From: Hyaloperonospora brassicae
Taxonomy: Eukaryota > Oomycota > Peronosporomycetes > Peronosporales > Peronosporaceae
Assembly (NCBI GenBank): GCA_947650285.1
Contig: CANTFL010001312.1
Coordinates: 636,542 to 700,541, forward strand
Direction: 5' to 3'
Length of the DNA: 64,000 nt
Below, piece after piece: positions 10,376 through 25,300 of this stretch (the first letter of the stretch is position 1; each line of letters opens with the position of its first letter). The notes under the pieces are model-generated. The model did no database searches and was not told the DNA's origin. It worked only from the letters and a program-made list of their open reading frames with translations. Position numbers and translations under genes: made by a program.

Positions 10376-13300
10376 CTAGATAACATGTGCACTGCTTCTC
10401 GTTGCAGTCAGTGAAAGCTTTCTACGCACAGTTGTCAGTGCATAGCCCCCAGTGCATATTACAGGTAGGTAGTTTTGTGAAGTCAATGATTTTTACGGAC
10501 ACGATGCTTACAAAAAATCGCGATTTGTTCGTAGTACATACTTCGAAAATTGCAGAGTAATACAGGTTCAAAAATATACAGTGTGTGGCGTTTGCAATGG
10601 TCATTAACTACATCCGGCATGCTAATATTTGTATTTTATAGTCGATGGCCGATATATTGTCGACAATATATATGAACTTTACCAGAAGCGCCAATAAAAT
10701 CTTAGGTCATTCGACCATAACTTATATATTTTTTAAAGACATATTAATCGCCAAATTAGAATTCGATTGTCTGGGCGGAACTATTGTCAAATAAGTAAAA
10801 ATTGAAGTAGCAATCACATGTCGGCTTGATTTTAAGATAGCAAAGAATATCATCAGCCTCGACGTTGGTCGTCCTGGTTTGTACCTCACATAAAGAAGCG
10901 ATCCGCGAGAAACTGCAGGCAATCATCGATCCTTCGGAAGGGGTATATAAATCATGTGCAGGTTAAAGATATGAATACGATGCAAATAAGATTAAAATAT
11001 GATTAACAGATAAGTCTTGCCTTTCATAGACCCAGCCTGGCCTTTGATTCTGCTTATTTCATTCGAATTAGAGCTTTTTGTGCACAAAGTGCCTTAAAGC
11101 CACAGGTTCAAAGAAGCAATTTTTGGTAACGTTCATTGTAGTATGTGCTAATTGAAACATGGTCCATTCTGACCCAGAAGTATGAAATTTACAGGTAACC
11201 TCTTTCGATGAAACAACTTTATAACTGGGTTTATAGTTTAGATTATCGATACTAACAATAGCGGTCTGTAAAGAGTGTGATAAAAATAAGCGCCTATGTC
11301 CACTTTACTCTTTCTTGATTAAGACTAAAAAAGGTATGTCATACTGGCCTAACAACGCTCAGTTTTGTCCTGGTAAAACTTACCACTGAAGTGCTTTGGA
11401 AGTGCTTTTTCATTTAGCGCAAACATTTGACCTTTCAGGCTGTCGTATATAATTTTTCCAAATCACGGTAGGAATATGTCGTATAATGTCTGCAAAATGA
11501 TTAATGTTCAGCCTTTGGCAATGCTGGTGGATCAAAATCATGATCAAAATAGGCCGAAGTAATTTCTTTCATCGTTGTTTTGTTCAAAATAATTTAAAGA
11601 ATGACTATTTATTAACCATTCGTTTGAGATTGACTTTATGCCGAGAAAATCATAGTATATATCTTTTACTGTATTTAACAAGCATCCATGTCACGAATGA
11701 GAATCTGACAGAATCCATTTATCTGTTATTACACGTTATGCTGGCAGTCTGTGATCAGCCGATAAAATTGTTTCATACAACGGTGATGTCGTCGAAGCCG
11801 GAAAAGGGGCAGTATACAGCATTTCAGATGGATGCACTATCCACTGTGCAGCTTTGGCTTTTCTCAAATTTATACTTTGTATATATACAGGAAAGCTAAG
11901 TATTTAATATGGATTCTGATATAACATACGCAACCCACTTGTGAATCGACTACCTGTGTTCACGAAGCAATGCATGGCGATTTTTTCATTATAAGTATCT
12001 CATGCATATTTGAAGTTGGTAATTGGTTGTGTAACGGTTGTCTCTGCCATCAATCGACTCTGATTGCACAGAAAAAGAAGATATAGGTAACCTCAAAGGA
12101 GTCGACATATTTTATATTTATCGATTAAGACATCAAAGTTTTTATGATAAATCGACCAAACAAATTCGTCCCATCTCATTAGACACTTGTTAATCGAAAA
12201 AAAGCTAATAATTTGTCAGTTTAAGCTGAACACATCAATACAATGATAGCTGTAGTGCATAGACAAAAGCACAGTTTCTTATCTTTTCATTAAACTTTAC
12301 TGATCGTTTATAAGAATTGTATTGGTTAGGGAGTGTGAAATAGAGTGATCCCTTATACATATCACCATCGCAAATTCGTGCCAGTGTAAAATCATTCACA
12401 ATTTGTAAAATATGTTTCACATGACGCTTAAGGGTCAATGTAATTGAAATACTATCCATAAAAGTCATAAACCGCACACTAGACGGAACTACCATGAGCT
12501 GCTTACCTCGCATTTTAGGTGTTCATTGAAGTTCTGCATTGCATGTTTGCACTTAAACATGATGCAATTTAAGTTCATATACAATGATTCTATAGCAAGT
12601 GTATGATTTAACTATCTTCAGTCCCATTCCTGCCCAACTTCGTCATTAATTCTACATGTACGGTGTACGTGGTAGAAAGTGTTCACCCTCGGACTGTTAC
12701 ACGAGTTTGCTATATGCCTGTATGGAGTGATTCTTTTCTCTGAAAGGTCAAAGATATTTTAAATATACTAGATAGTGTTTATTTGTTTTTTTAGCTTTAT
12801 GTAGTCCAACAAGTCGATAAAACGGTTATTACATTTTTATATACATTTAATAATTCAAAATACTGGTTTTATAAGTCTCATGTACCATAAAATACCATTT
12901 TGTAAAAATAAAATGGATATTTATTTATCGTTTTTTTCAAAAATGCAATAATGCGCATCTTTTCCTAAAATGTGTATTTGTAAGAGTTGTTCTTGTGTAC
13001 ATTATCTTGAATTCTTCGACAGGTTAACCTTCAACAGTGCATGCATACTTTATATCACGGGGGGCATGCTTCTTGAAGATCTAGTTTAATGGTAATTGAT
13101 TTCGCATTAGGTCATTTTATTCTACGACAATACATAGATCCTTCTAAACCTAACATATACTTACTAACTTCTACGAAAAGTCCAGGATGAGTATAAGTTG
13201 ATGATCAGTTAAATGAGCTGTAGGCTTTTTCAATAATCAGTGTCATTATCCATATGCATTACATGTTTGGATTGACATAAATTTAGCATATAAAACGTTT

Positions 13301-15344
13301 GAACGTGCTTTCTCTTTTTTTATAATTATCACCTTCCTCGACAAAATATTATTCATTTCGCCACGAATTATTTTTGAATGATTTAGGACACTACGTCATA
13401 CTTGATAAAATATTATCTGCTCTAACATATTGATTTTTTCCTTCTCCATCGACGAATAATGGACATAACCGATAAGCGCTTTCTGGTGACTGACACGACC
13501 AACAGATAGTTCTGGATTAACATAATCGGTATTTTGATACGGTAGCACTTATCACTAAGTATGTCCACAGACGAAGAATGTTTGCTCGGAAAAGCTATAA
13601 TACAATGATTGCTTACAATTCTGAGTTTGATGCAGCGATATGACGCTCTGATCCTTTTAAATCAAATTCGCTATGATGGTTCATCATGCTGATTCCACAG
13701 TTTGATTATTATATGACATCATATTCATTGAATGTCAGTAAATACGATCGTTGACCTAGAACAAACAAATTTATGTATAAGTTTTTTGCATTATAACGAT
13801 GAATCTATGTGGGTTAAATTGTCTGGTCATATTGAAGTAGATCCTAAGAAGTTGAGATTCATCAAGACAAAGTGAGAAATAGATGTGGTACGACTAGAGA
13901 AAGATCAAAGTAGTTATATTACATGTGTAGGTAGATGCATTAAACATATTTGGTGTGTACAAAATTGTTGTCTTGATACAATCGATGGATTGCTTTCGGC
14001 GTTACCTGGTCGTTACGCATAGCGTTCGCATACATCATGTAATCGATATCGTCACCACAAACAACTACACGCAGCGATTGTGTATCTTTCAATAAATGAC
14101 CCTACAATGTATGCTACAAGGATAGCATGGAAGTTTAGGCCCTATAATGCATAGTTGTCAGTAAGCTTTACTGCGTGTTTTTTGTAATATGAGGCACTGG
14201 CCTAGCGAATCGGACGTATAAGACGACAATATAGGATCTGTAATATCCCATTTATCTCTTTCTCGAGACGGTGTAACTAGCTTACTGATGTTAAATATAG
14301 CATTGTTGACAGAGATGATAAAAAAGGCACTACATAGAATCGCTTGCGTTCTCAAAAGAGAAAAAAGCGGAGATCAATTGCATCCCTCTGTACATAAAGA
14401 AGCCCATCTAGCTAATTTGTGGCCCCACATACGAAATGAAAATTTCTACAATCTCTGTCGTTCATCTACTCCTTACCTAATACTTCTTTTTTAATACTAA
14501 ACCATAGGCAGCTCGCGTTCATGCTGCCGTCTTCACTTATAGAGTCCCGAATTTATTTTGTTTAACAAATTTTTGCAAAGTCGCAGGACCCTAAGCTCGA
14601 AGAATTTCGCGTTTTTAAACTCGAAAGAGTCTGTTCAAACCACCCTCAATCTCCTTGTAGACTTATTGATCTCTATTTGCTCCAATGTTTTCAGGTTTAA
14701 CCCTTTAAATTAGTATACTAATTAATTGAAAAACTTTTTATAATTTTAATTGTACAAAGAAGACTGTCATCACCCTAAATGGCGCTTATTCGTTTGTTTT
14801 TATTCTATATTTAATAAAATACGACGGGACTAACGATTAAGTAAAAAAACGCATAATGATTTACCAAACGTTTTGCAAAATTTGAAAATTCATAAGGTCA
14901 CGGAACGGCTTATCGCTGAAAATGGAGACCCAAAGAAAAAACCAAGTCGTCGTAAAGATGGCGCAAAAACGAATTATTTTATAAAACAAGAATTATTGAA
15001 GAATTTTTAGTAGTTTTGTAAGCTAAGCGCGCAAAACAGGCGACCGTGCGCTTAGCAAAATTATTAAAAAACTTGTCAAAAACAATTGGCATTACCGTTC
15101 TCATTGCTAAGGATCACCATATAAAAATAAAATTTAGATTCGGGATCATCGCTATACAATATTGTTTTACAAATGTTCACACGTGATGAGTCAAAGTTTC
15201 ACGTCAGTAATCTTGCGCCGCTTACGAGCATTAGAAAAGGAGGTAAAAAGCTTTATACACTCAGTCTGCACGACCTCTCTAATATTTTGGCCAGGGGGGT
15301 AACTATCTTCCTTAACTCACCCGCCATCTTACAGCATCTTGAGG
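10376..15344. other. AT-rich stretch without recognisable genes
   Basis: Only short open frames occur. The longest, 131 codons at 11504-11899 on the plus strand, has no recognisable motif and no coding-like composition. A weak Tc1/mariner-like trace near 14880-15200 was considered and set aside. Nothing here can be annotated as a gene. Confidence 0.5.
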
Positions 15345-16360
15345 CGACTACTGTTTCGGCAGTGGTACGGGCCATATTTAGCACGCTCTGAAGTCATAGA
15401 CCACATTGTCAGGCGGTTTCAATATGGCCTTGGTCCACGTTGTAATTAACAAGCATATGGCTGTTTCGCGCCAGATGGCATGATCGCCCTCATTCAGGTT
15501 GTAATCGCGCATCATCGAATCGATGGTGTACTTGAAAGGCTTTCAAAAACCATGTCTAGTGGTTTTAAAATTTAATTTGCTTTCGGTGGGCGAAAATACG
15601 AGGATGATATTGACCCGCACCGCCTTGCGCACATTCTAGCCTTTGAAGTGACTGCCGTATCCTTCCTATAGCAGGATTAGTGGGCTCTTGACAGCATTGG
15701 GCTAGGCGTACAAAAAGAGGCGAAGCCATTGTATAACCTACGCGCTGTCTTATAAAGCCCGAGAGAGGTCGTGACAGTAGCGCCCGATACATTGCACTTT
15801 TCTAACACGTATTGTGTGGAACCTTTACCTGGTAAAATGTACAGCGATAGGCAGAAAAAAACGCCGCTCACACGCACGCTTCTATGGTAAGGCTGAAGTT
15901 GCAATTTGCGGACCTGCTCCACACGTTATACCAGCCCTTGACCACAATCACGTTGGACTGCCTGCTATCTTGGGAGAATTCCGTCTCATCCATGTTCATC
16001 ACTCTATCCGGCCTTGCATTGAGCTCGATGATATGTTTCATGTACGCGTTGACTAATTTCTGTAGGCAGTTGATGTTTACTTCGTTTCAAGCACGCATTT
16101 TTATTTGGCGGTCGCGTAGCGACATATCCGAATGACGCTTACGAAAGTATGATACCCACTGTGTCGTGTTGAAGCCGGTGCTTTACGTCACACCGTACCT
16201 GGCCCGGTATAAGTATATTTTCTACCCCAGAACTGCCATGAGAGTAAAAGGCAGGCTATTCTTCTGCATTACAGATATCCAGTAAAGATAATCACCCACC
16301 ATATTTTTCTTGTATCATCGAAGGCGGCCCGGGATTTTGCATCGCCATGCTATTTTGTTA
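15345..16360 (-). pseudogene. Decayed DDE (CENP-B/Tigger-type) transposase
   Basis: Read on the minus strand from high to low coordinates, pieces of one transposase appear in the expected order. First come a CENP-B-type helix-turn-helix part and a linker (WVSYFRKRHSDMSLRDRQ, about 16120-16165). Next is the first catalytic block (RVMNMDETEFS, about 15975-16005). A strand with VVKGWYNVWSRSANCNFSLT follows, and then VLEKCNVSGATVT near 15790-15820. The last piece is a C-terminal block (DYNLNEGDHAIWRET, then DFRAC-stop-IWPVPLP) near 15360-15520. It has several stops and frameshifts. The family cuts and pastes DNA between terminal inverted repeats; none were found here. Family placement is from remembered motif patterns, not a search. 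Confidence 0.6.
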
Positions 16361-19300
16361 GAAGGTTCGGTCGATCTTAGGATGTTTGCTCCGAAATGCC
16401 AGATTTTTTGTTACAAACGCGGTCTATCTATGCGCTCGCTGGATATGCGCGCGCAGCGACGTCCAATTCTTCTGCTATGAAGTTCTTTTGCACCACATCC
16501 TACATGACGGCTTTCCCTATCCTTTTGTCGAGCTCCACGTTTTAGCCATACTGTCTGGCACGACACCTCTCGGCAAGGATTGTGTAATCCTTGTGACAGC
16601 TAATCATTGCATCTTCTATATGAAATAAGATGTGATTCGCAGATATATGTAAAAATATTTTTTTCGGTATCGGCAACAAATCGTATTTAAACATTAGTTT
16701 AAAACGTTCCTATCCGGTGAATTTGTTTTTGAATGCGACCAATACTTTTTTTCGGCGTCTTGGCGTCCTATCCAGACATGCTCTTGCGATATACGTACAC
16801 ATTCCGAAAGTACTTTTAAACATGGCAGCGGATGGTATTGAAAGAGACTAATGCAATGATTTTAATGGTCAATTGTTCGAGACATTAAAATTCAGATTCG
16901 CATTATTCAAGCTTGGCAATTGATCCCGTATATTTTGATGAACGGCCGTTCGCAATGAAATATAGAGTAGAATGATGTAATAGCTGGCCGCAGCAATCTT
17001 CATTCATTGAAAGTGACGTAGCCATTTGTTGAAGCGCGGCATGTTGTGATTAAAGACCAATTTTCGTATAGGGCGACGTTGAAAGGTTCAAACGGCGTTT
17101 TCATTGTGTGCAGTGCGACTTGAGCGTTAGAACAAGAATTTTATAATGCGAAAACGGCAAACTTAAAAAAAAATTTCCGATTTTTTTATTCGGCCAACTT
17201 ATTAAATAACAGGTCATTGATGGTCCGCACTGTACATACCCAATTACTATTTTTAAATAATATAGTACACTACACCTTGCAAATTCTTGCTGTTGTAGTG
17301 TTAATATAAGTTTTATTTGATAACTTAATTTAAATGTCATTTTTTTGATGCACACCATTCACATTTTTTTTCGAGTAAAATCTCTGCATAATCGACTTAA
17401 TAATTCAGTTCGACACAACGAAAATTAGTTTATGCTATTGATTATTAAAATTATCGTTTAACTACTTTTGACGCAAAATTAATGGTTCAATTTGCTACTT
17501 ACATGAAAATACATTAATGGAGGTAACAAATGACTAAATTAATGTGCCAGCTCTTTCCTGGTCTTTTAAGACGTTGCTACCGGTGCTCATCGCCAGCGTC
17601 ATGAGCACATTGCATAAGGGTGCTTGAGCGGACAATAATTAAGATGGCATATTTAAAATAATATACATGTATATTTTAAATACGAGGACAGAAACTGGTT
17701 TTTTAAAAATTATAACCGATTTTTAATGCGTAACTCTAATTTTTATTGTTTTGGTACAATCGAAAATTTATACCCACTATCAATATGTGGAAATATGACG
17801 GCAGTCCGCTAAAAGTTGTATGTCGCGCGGATAATGCCAATCCGCTGTGCAGAATTACAACTGCTCCTAGAGATATAAATTTGTTTTAATAAGTTATAGT
17901 GTAATGCGTAATAAATAGTGATTTAATATTATGATGCGACTTGTACACATCTAAAATGTTAAGCTTATAAGCAGCAGTAAAAGATATATAATATATGCCC
18001 CTAAATCTTGATAGTGTAGATTGTAAAGTTTACGACGGACACGAGGCTCTCAAAGTGTCTTATTATATAGAGTAGCGTACAGATCCCTAACACGTTTATA
18101 TCCATAAAGGTTGCGTAGATTTGCAATACAATATTATGACTCTGTGGTAATATCTATATAACCCGAAACTAACAGCCGTCGTATAGACGATAGTTATCAG
18201 AAATCAAACTTTATGACGTCTTTAAAACGTAAGTCCAACCGCATTATTAAGATGAAACATGCTTACTCCCTTCATTTGATTGCATCAACGAGTTGCGATG
18301 ATGAATTTTTTGTGTAAATTTCAATGTTTGCCTTACTAGGATTTTAAGAATTATCCTTTTATGTGCTATCATCATTTTATTTTTGTGCAACGATAAGATA
18401 AATATTTCAGACTTACGCTAGGTCTTTTTTTACGGACGAAGTAATATGAGAATCATTTTAATATTCCTTTTATGACGCCATTAGGCTTGTTATAAATATA
18501 GATATACGATGAATATGACAAGGCGATTTTTTATTCATCAGCATAGTAGTATTAAACATTATTTTTTCATAGAATCCAGTGTATTATGATTCTTGAAACT
18601 GGTTTACTTATCTGGTGTATATTAGCTTATTAACTCGCGCATTCACATGCCGTCGGTACCTGTGTTCAAAAGGTATTCATGTATCACTTATTATATAATC
18701 AAACGCTTTAACGGTCAAGACGTTTCATTACCTATATAATAATATGAACAGAAAAACCTTGTAGAATGGAAATCAAAAGTGTAAGTAGAAATGACGAGGT
18801 ATTTATATTATAAAATTATCAAATTATAATATTATACCACTGAAACGAATGTGTAGGATATGAATTTATTTTCTAAATATTAGGACTGGTGAGATGCCAG
18901 AAGCACCCGTCCTTCTAAAGATACTATTAATAACATCCTCCATCTTTCAAATAATCCCAATGCAATAAAGGTTTGTGTTTATAATATTGTAGTTTTGTCT
19001 ACAGGATATGCGTATTATACCTCGCTATCCAGATATATATAAATAATTAAATTTATCTTTGTATATAAAGAAGTAAAGCCTTTCACCATAAGGATTAATT
19101 CAAAAAGTTTGAAGGGTATCTTTGAAATTGTTTTGAAGTAATATGCGCGGTAAATCACACAGTAAGAGATTGCCCGAAATTATGATAATATTTTATTTTT
19201 AGCTATGATTCGTTTAAATGTGTTTATACGAAGGAATCTCATGGCAGTGTTTATTTAGTTTGAAGCGGCCAAACTTTTTAATTTTATGTATGTAGACTTT

Positions 19301-22300
19301 GTATGGTATAAAAAAGGCAAAAATACATTTTCACATGCGTAACTCCCAATCATACAGTAAGAAGTATTTTAAAGTGCGCTGTCTTGACATTAAAAATATA
19401 AGTTATAAAAATGTATACTTGTAAAAGATATAAAAAAAATTTGTAAGCAAAATCGACCACGCACTTGCCGATATCATTAAAGGTAAAATTTATGCTCACC
19501 GTATGAGGCATTTTGCTGTTCTGGGTGAATTCCATTTGTAACTGATGGAATGCTGAAAAAACAGATATCAGCAAAACATGTTCAAAACTGAATGTATGAT
19601 GAGTGTGATGTCTGATACCTCCAATTTACGTAGATTAATTTCTTTTTGCTTTTTTGTTATGCGACCCGACACTATAAAAGTATGTAACACATAATGCAAG
19701 ATGTACTTGAACAGCACAGCTTACGTTTGACTTTCAGAATCGCGACGGCGATATAAAGAGACATAGCCGTTAAAAATCGGGCTGATATATACCTTAAATT
19801 GAGCTCTTAACTTTAGAACCTACTAAAGAAATCATTTTCTTGACGCCTTGGTGCCCAAAACGAGATAACTTTTTATTTTGTGGAGAAAGATCGATGCAAT
19901 GGTTCCCACAACAGTGACAATCGAAGAAACTACGATGATATATATTTGCTATTAAAAGCAATTTTATTTTATATCTTTTGGTACTCAAATCTGTATTTAA
20001 TTTGTAAGGAGAATAATGCTCCAGTAAAACCGTTTCATTCCAGTTAGACATAGTGCAAAGTTATATTACAACTTAGGGCTCCTGATATACACCAAATATG
20101 CGGCAAGTACGTAATGACGATATGTCCTTATCAAAAATTTACATTATCTCATCGTGGTATTCTTAATATTGACGACTATAAATATATTTCAAAAACCGTC
20201 TCCACTCATATGGGTACATTTCAATGTAATATTGATCGTCACGTACCACCAAAGTATTGTGCAGTTCAAGTGAGCCCTCTATCTACATAAAATATATAGA
20301 TTGCGTCCTATATATCATTTCGTTAATATACCATGCCTGATTTAAACGAACATTTGCCAAATTATTGTAACTGAGACGGACACACATGTTGGCAAAGAGC
20401 TTGTAGTCATAATATGAAAAACTTCGTGCGAAAAATTTGGTTTAACGTTTTTGGGTACATCTGATTCAAAAAAACGATTTGTGGAAACGTTTGAGACGGT
20501 TGCTAATTTCAAATATTATTACAAAAAAATTATGTAAGGTCCGTGAAATGGCAGCCCTTTCATCGTGTTATTGGGTCTCGAAGGGTAGATGATGTTTGCA
20601 AATATGAGATGCCAAAAGATTTTTCCATGCTGACATAATATATTTTACTTTTGCGAGACTCTGTAAGTATTCTTTAACTTTTGATCCAGTCGGTAAATTT
20701 ATATCAGTGATCTAAATTTACTAAACTCGTCTTGTTACTGGTACTTAAACGGACTCAAATCGCAACACTTTACGAAAAATACATAACGGCTATAATTTGG
20801 ATCAAATATTATGGCAAAAAATGACGAGATAAATACGAAAGCCTGAACAACGAAGCAAGTTATGATCGCCTATAGTGAGGTTTCATGCCCGAGGTAGTAA
20901 AAATATTTATCACGTATAAGGTCATGACGAATGCATAAAATTCAATATTATAATATATTTTCAACATAAATTCCACTGTAATCCCGCTCTATATAAAAGA
21001 TCTCAAGCAATGTTGAAATTGGGTAATGTGTATTCCACCATAACGATCTTACCTCTCATCATCACATATAATTTCAATGATCATTTAATGATGGCTAGTA
21101 TTTCGTGTTATATATGACCAATCTTGTGCATTTACCACTGTAACAACAAATAATTAAAATTAATTTGTTTTAGTACAAAATGGTAAGGTTTGTTCAAAAT
21201 TACAAATTATTTTTTAAATTTTAGACTCATCAACACAAATGTACTCAGTTTAAGACATTACTACTTCCTTATACCTCGGCAACGTCCCGCTTTTAATGAA
21301 ATGAATAATCTCGATCGTACCAGCTGATGTTTGGGGAATTATATACTTTCAATCTTTAGAGTATAGACAAGCACATAAACGCCAAACAATGTACGCAATA
21401 ATTATAATTCATGCCACGCCAAAATTTTTCTATATTTAAATATTTTTGTGTTTTTTAAGATTCATCTGAAGCTTTTTTTACTTTTTTATCATTTTCCTGG
21501 AACGACTCATAAAATGCAAATAAGAAACCCCATATCAATTCATGTGCGGTCCTTTGGCCACCTAGTAGTATGTAGACTTCTTGGATAAGGCTTGTAGACT
21601 TATAAGGATAATTACCTTTTTTGACGTATCGTTGGTCACATTTGTCGTTATATTCAGTTTGGCATTCTAATGACAAATTAAGTTTTTTATAATTTAAAAA
21701 ACTTAATCACGGTGAGAACTTTAGCCGACTTCATCGGTTATTTGACTGCTACATTTAGCACCTGTTTCACATAGAGTAGCATAATATATGTTATACTGGC
21801 AAACTATATTAAGAACAGTTTATGCCATATAAAAATTCTAAGGTTATATCATCTGCTAAATAATATTGACAGAAGTTTATTCAGTGTAGCAACAACTTTT
21901 AAGTACGAATTCCTTTTTTTATTTGTTTTGCATAACAAAGGTGTAAGTTACAGATTTATCACGATATTGACTGCGTATATCAATCAGCTATTTATTAAAT
22001 TATCCTTGGATGATCATTATTAATGTTCAATTATATAAATTGACAAACAGTAGCTGTCATATAAGATATCCTGCAATTTGTATAATTTTCTGCAACATGT
22101 CGTCTATGGATTCATTTACGAGTAACTGACCAGGTTGATGGTCTTGGCGGTTATTTTTACGCAAATTGGGAGTAAACCTCCGTGATTTCATTAGATTTCC
22201 CTCTTTACCTGCGGTATTAAATTTACCTCTTTCTGTATAAAAAGATAAAAGAAGATTTAATTCTCGATTGCGCCATTAGTTTCGAGTAGCGTAGATGCAA

Positions 22301-25300
22301 AAAAATGTTTAATGTTTCAAATTTATTTAAGTTTGATCAAAATTATATGTACATTAGCACTCTTTAAACCCCTGATAGTCTTGCCTCGACTTAAGTTATC
22401 AGTGCCCCCAATTTATTCCATATGCTACAATAATGGTCTCAAACAACTCGATAATGGATTTGTTGAAGTCTAGAATTGCTCTGCTTGTCAGTTTACCCAT
22501 CGTAAAGCATGAAAATGTTATCTTAACTTTGACTCCAAACTCAGCTTTGACTTCCAGTTTTGAATAATGTCAGAGATAGAAGTCATTGTAACAAACGTCA
22601 TCATAGCTTATAATATTTTAATATATAGACAGCTAGCAAGCCATATCAACAATTTTTATATTCGTTCATGTCCTTGTAATGTAATGGCCAGAATGAGCGA
22701 TACAGGTCTCCCACATCTGTAAAATACTGCAGTATTCATTTTCATGATTCGTTACCTGCATTTATATATGGAGAACGAGTTGCGCCAGCTATGATCTTTT
22801 TCTTGTGTAGATAAGATGCGGTGGTCTGTCGTTTTCTAAATTATACATTTTTACTATTAATCATTTTTATCGTCAACAGGCTTGACCCCATATGCTATCC
22901 GTGTACCAGAATTAATTGCATGATACGCCTTTCAGAACAGCGTCCGGACTAATATTATTTCACGATACTTATCATTAATTTTACCCCCACGAGATTCTGG
23001 TGGCTTTATGACAATCTCAAAAATTTATAGTATAGTCAAAACTTGAATTGCCAAAGATGTTGCTGCAATAGTTTCAAAGCCTTAACGGTCTAGCTTACCT
23101 TATACTAATAATTAGCAATTTTGTGTAATATAACGTCTTCTATTAATTTAAAAAAAATGCAATGTGCACACTGTTATTCATTAATGTGACGATGAAGGTA
23201 TATTTGCCACCACTTTGAGCGCAATTTCTAATATATATCTACAAGTGACCTTGGTTACTTTACTGTAAAGTTGTAAGTGTACACATGGATATAACTTGCT
23301 TTAATCGTAAATATTGCATTGCGAATATACATTCGGCCACGCTATATATTGGACATCGATATCAATATGATCGGTCATCTTATAATCGCTTTTTGATTGT
23401 CATTGACTAGTGTAATCCATCCTAAATTTTTATCGAAAAACAATCAAGAAATCGTCCTTTCCTATATAACAAAATTGTATTGGTGATATGTTAAATACCC
23501 ATACGCATCTCGTTCATCCTAAACATTGCTAAGCTACATGACATCGTTATTTTCTATTCTATTTATTAATCCGCGACGACAGACAATTAACCCGATTTTG
23601 ATTATCCACACCATATTATTGATTTATGCTGAATCTGTAGCAGGTAGAGGTCACAAAATGCGTTCAACCAAACTCTAGTTCAGCAGGTACCTAACGACGC
23701 TTGAAAAAAAGCTCCATTCCTTGTAGTAAAGGCGCGCAGTTCATGTGCCGGTCGGGGGGGGGCACGCGGCTTTGGGCACCGTTATGCGCTTTTTTAAAGA
23801 GGATAAGTATCGTTTTACATAAACCGGGAAAATATGGAAATAATAAATAATGCGACTAAATTGAAAATGAAACGATGCCATAAATATGTGTCGATTTGAA
23901 TAAGTGTTTTTATACATCAAATCGATCCTAAACAATTAAATTAACATGAATTCTTTTGTCCTGAAAATGTGTAGGAAGTCACGGATCGAGATGTAAATTC
24001 GCAACGGCAATAATGTAACCCAGAAAAAATAAAATGTATGAACTTGTATCTAAAAGACTATATGGATCCTTTGCCGCAACCACCAGTACTCGTATCTCGT
24101 TCAACACTGTTGTGACTATTGGAGGCCGATGTAGTTGAAAGTGCTTCTTTGGTTCCCCCAATGCTCATTATTGCCGAGACATAGAGTGTTTGTCGGATGC
24201 GCATGCCTTGTTTTACATGTGCCCTCGGTGCGATGTCGTCGGTTGGGCTACATTGCGCTCTTGGTAGCGTCCTTAATTACTTCTATCTTGATTTAGGTCA
24301 GTGCTCAAGAGGGACGACATCTGTTCGCGATCTTTCATCGGTAACATTATTATTTGCGTATATGTATTTCAGCTTGCCACTTATATCGGTTTTAAGATCA
24401 GTATATATGCCATGTAACCATATGTTCAGTGTTGTTGATGCTTCATTATACTTGATCTTCTTTGTGTATAATCAGAATATCCTCGGTGGGGTAGACCAAT
24501 AATCGCTGGGCCGGTCCGTCATTATATATGTCAAGTTCTGTATACTTTGCTGTAGCCGTCAGTAGTCAAATTATTATCAAATACGCCAGCTCTCTACCGC
24601 AATCTATGGACTACTTATCTTTTTACACCGATAACTATCTCGGCCATCAGATCAATATAATGATTAATCCCCCGTACATATATCTGAACATCGGCAATAG
24701 AAGAATAGTAGGCAATTTTGATTATTCAAAAACAATTTAAGGTTGAGACAACCTTTCACTGTGCCTCTTATACCTTGAACATTCACTCGTAAGCCGGAAT
24801 GACTTATGTCGAGGCAAAATTATATTTTTATGTCAAATTGCTAAGCATGGACGGTAATTGAAATGCTGTTACCGCGTTATGCTAAGAATTGATTTAATTT
24901 ATAAATTCCGGACCACAATTTTGCTATATACCTATTATTATTTTTTTGTGATGAAGTATAAGACAATATTAACCAATCGATCAACGTGTCTGGATAAAAT
25001 CTATTTAAATTATCTGAAAAGGATAATCAGCGATTTGAATTTGAAATGATATTTTTATAATCCCTCACCAATTTAACTATTGTTTGATGTCATTTGTCAT
25101 ATTTTGTACATTGTATAATCTCGTAACATTCATACCGGTCAAATACTTCATGTAGTCAAATTGGTGGCAGCAAGTTGTGTTATTTCAATAAGTCTACAAG
25201 TAATGACACAATCGTCTTACATGATATGGTGCAGACGCACTAATGGCATAAATACATCAATAACACATCGCTCGGTCATGAACAGATAGGTTTAAAGGGC

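Noticed and set aside
11504..11899. 131-codon plus-strand frame in the AT-rich desert
   Set aside because: No motif, no coding-like composition, and no support from neighbours.
14880..15200. Tc1/mariner-like trace (RLIAENGDPKKKPSRRKDG, then FTRDESKFHVSN)
   Set aside because: The spacing could fit a helix-turn-helix followed by the first Asp block, but the pieces are short, in different frames and overlap the region of another transposase relic.
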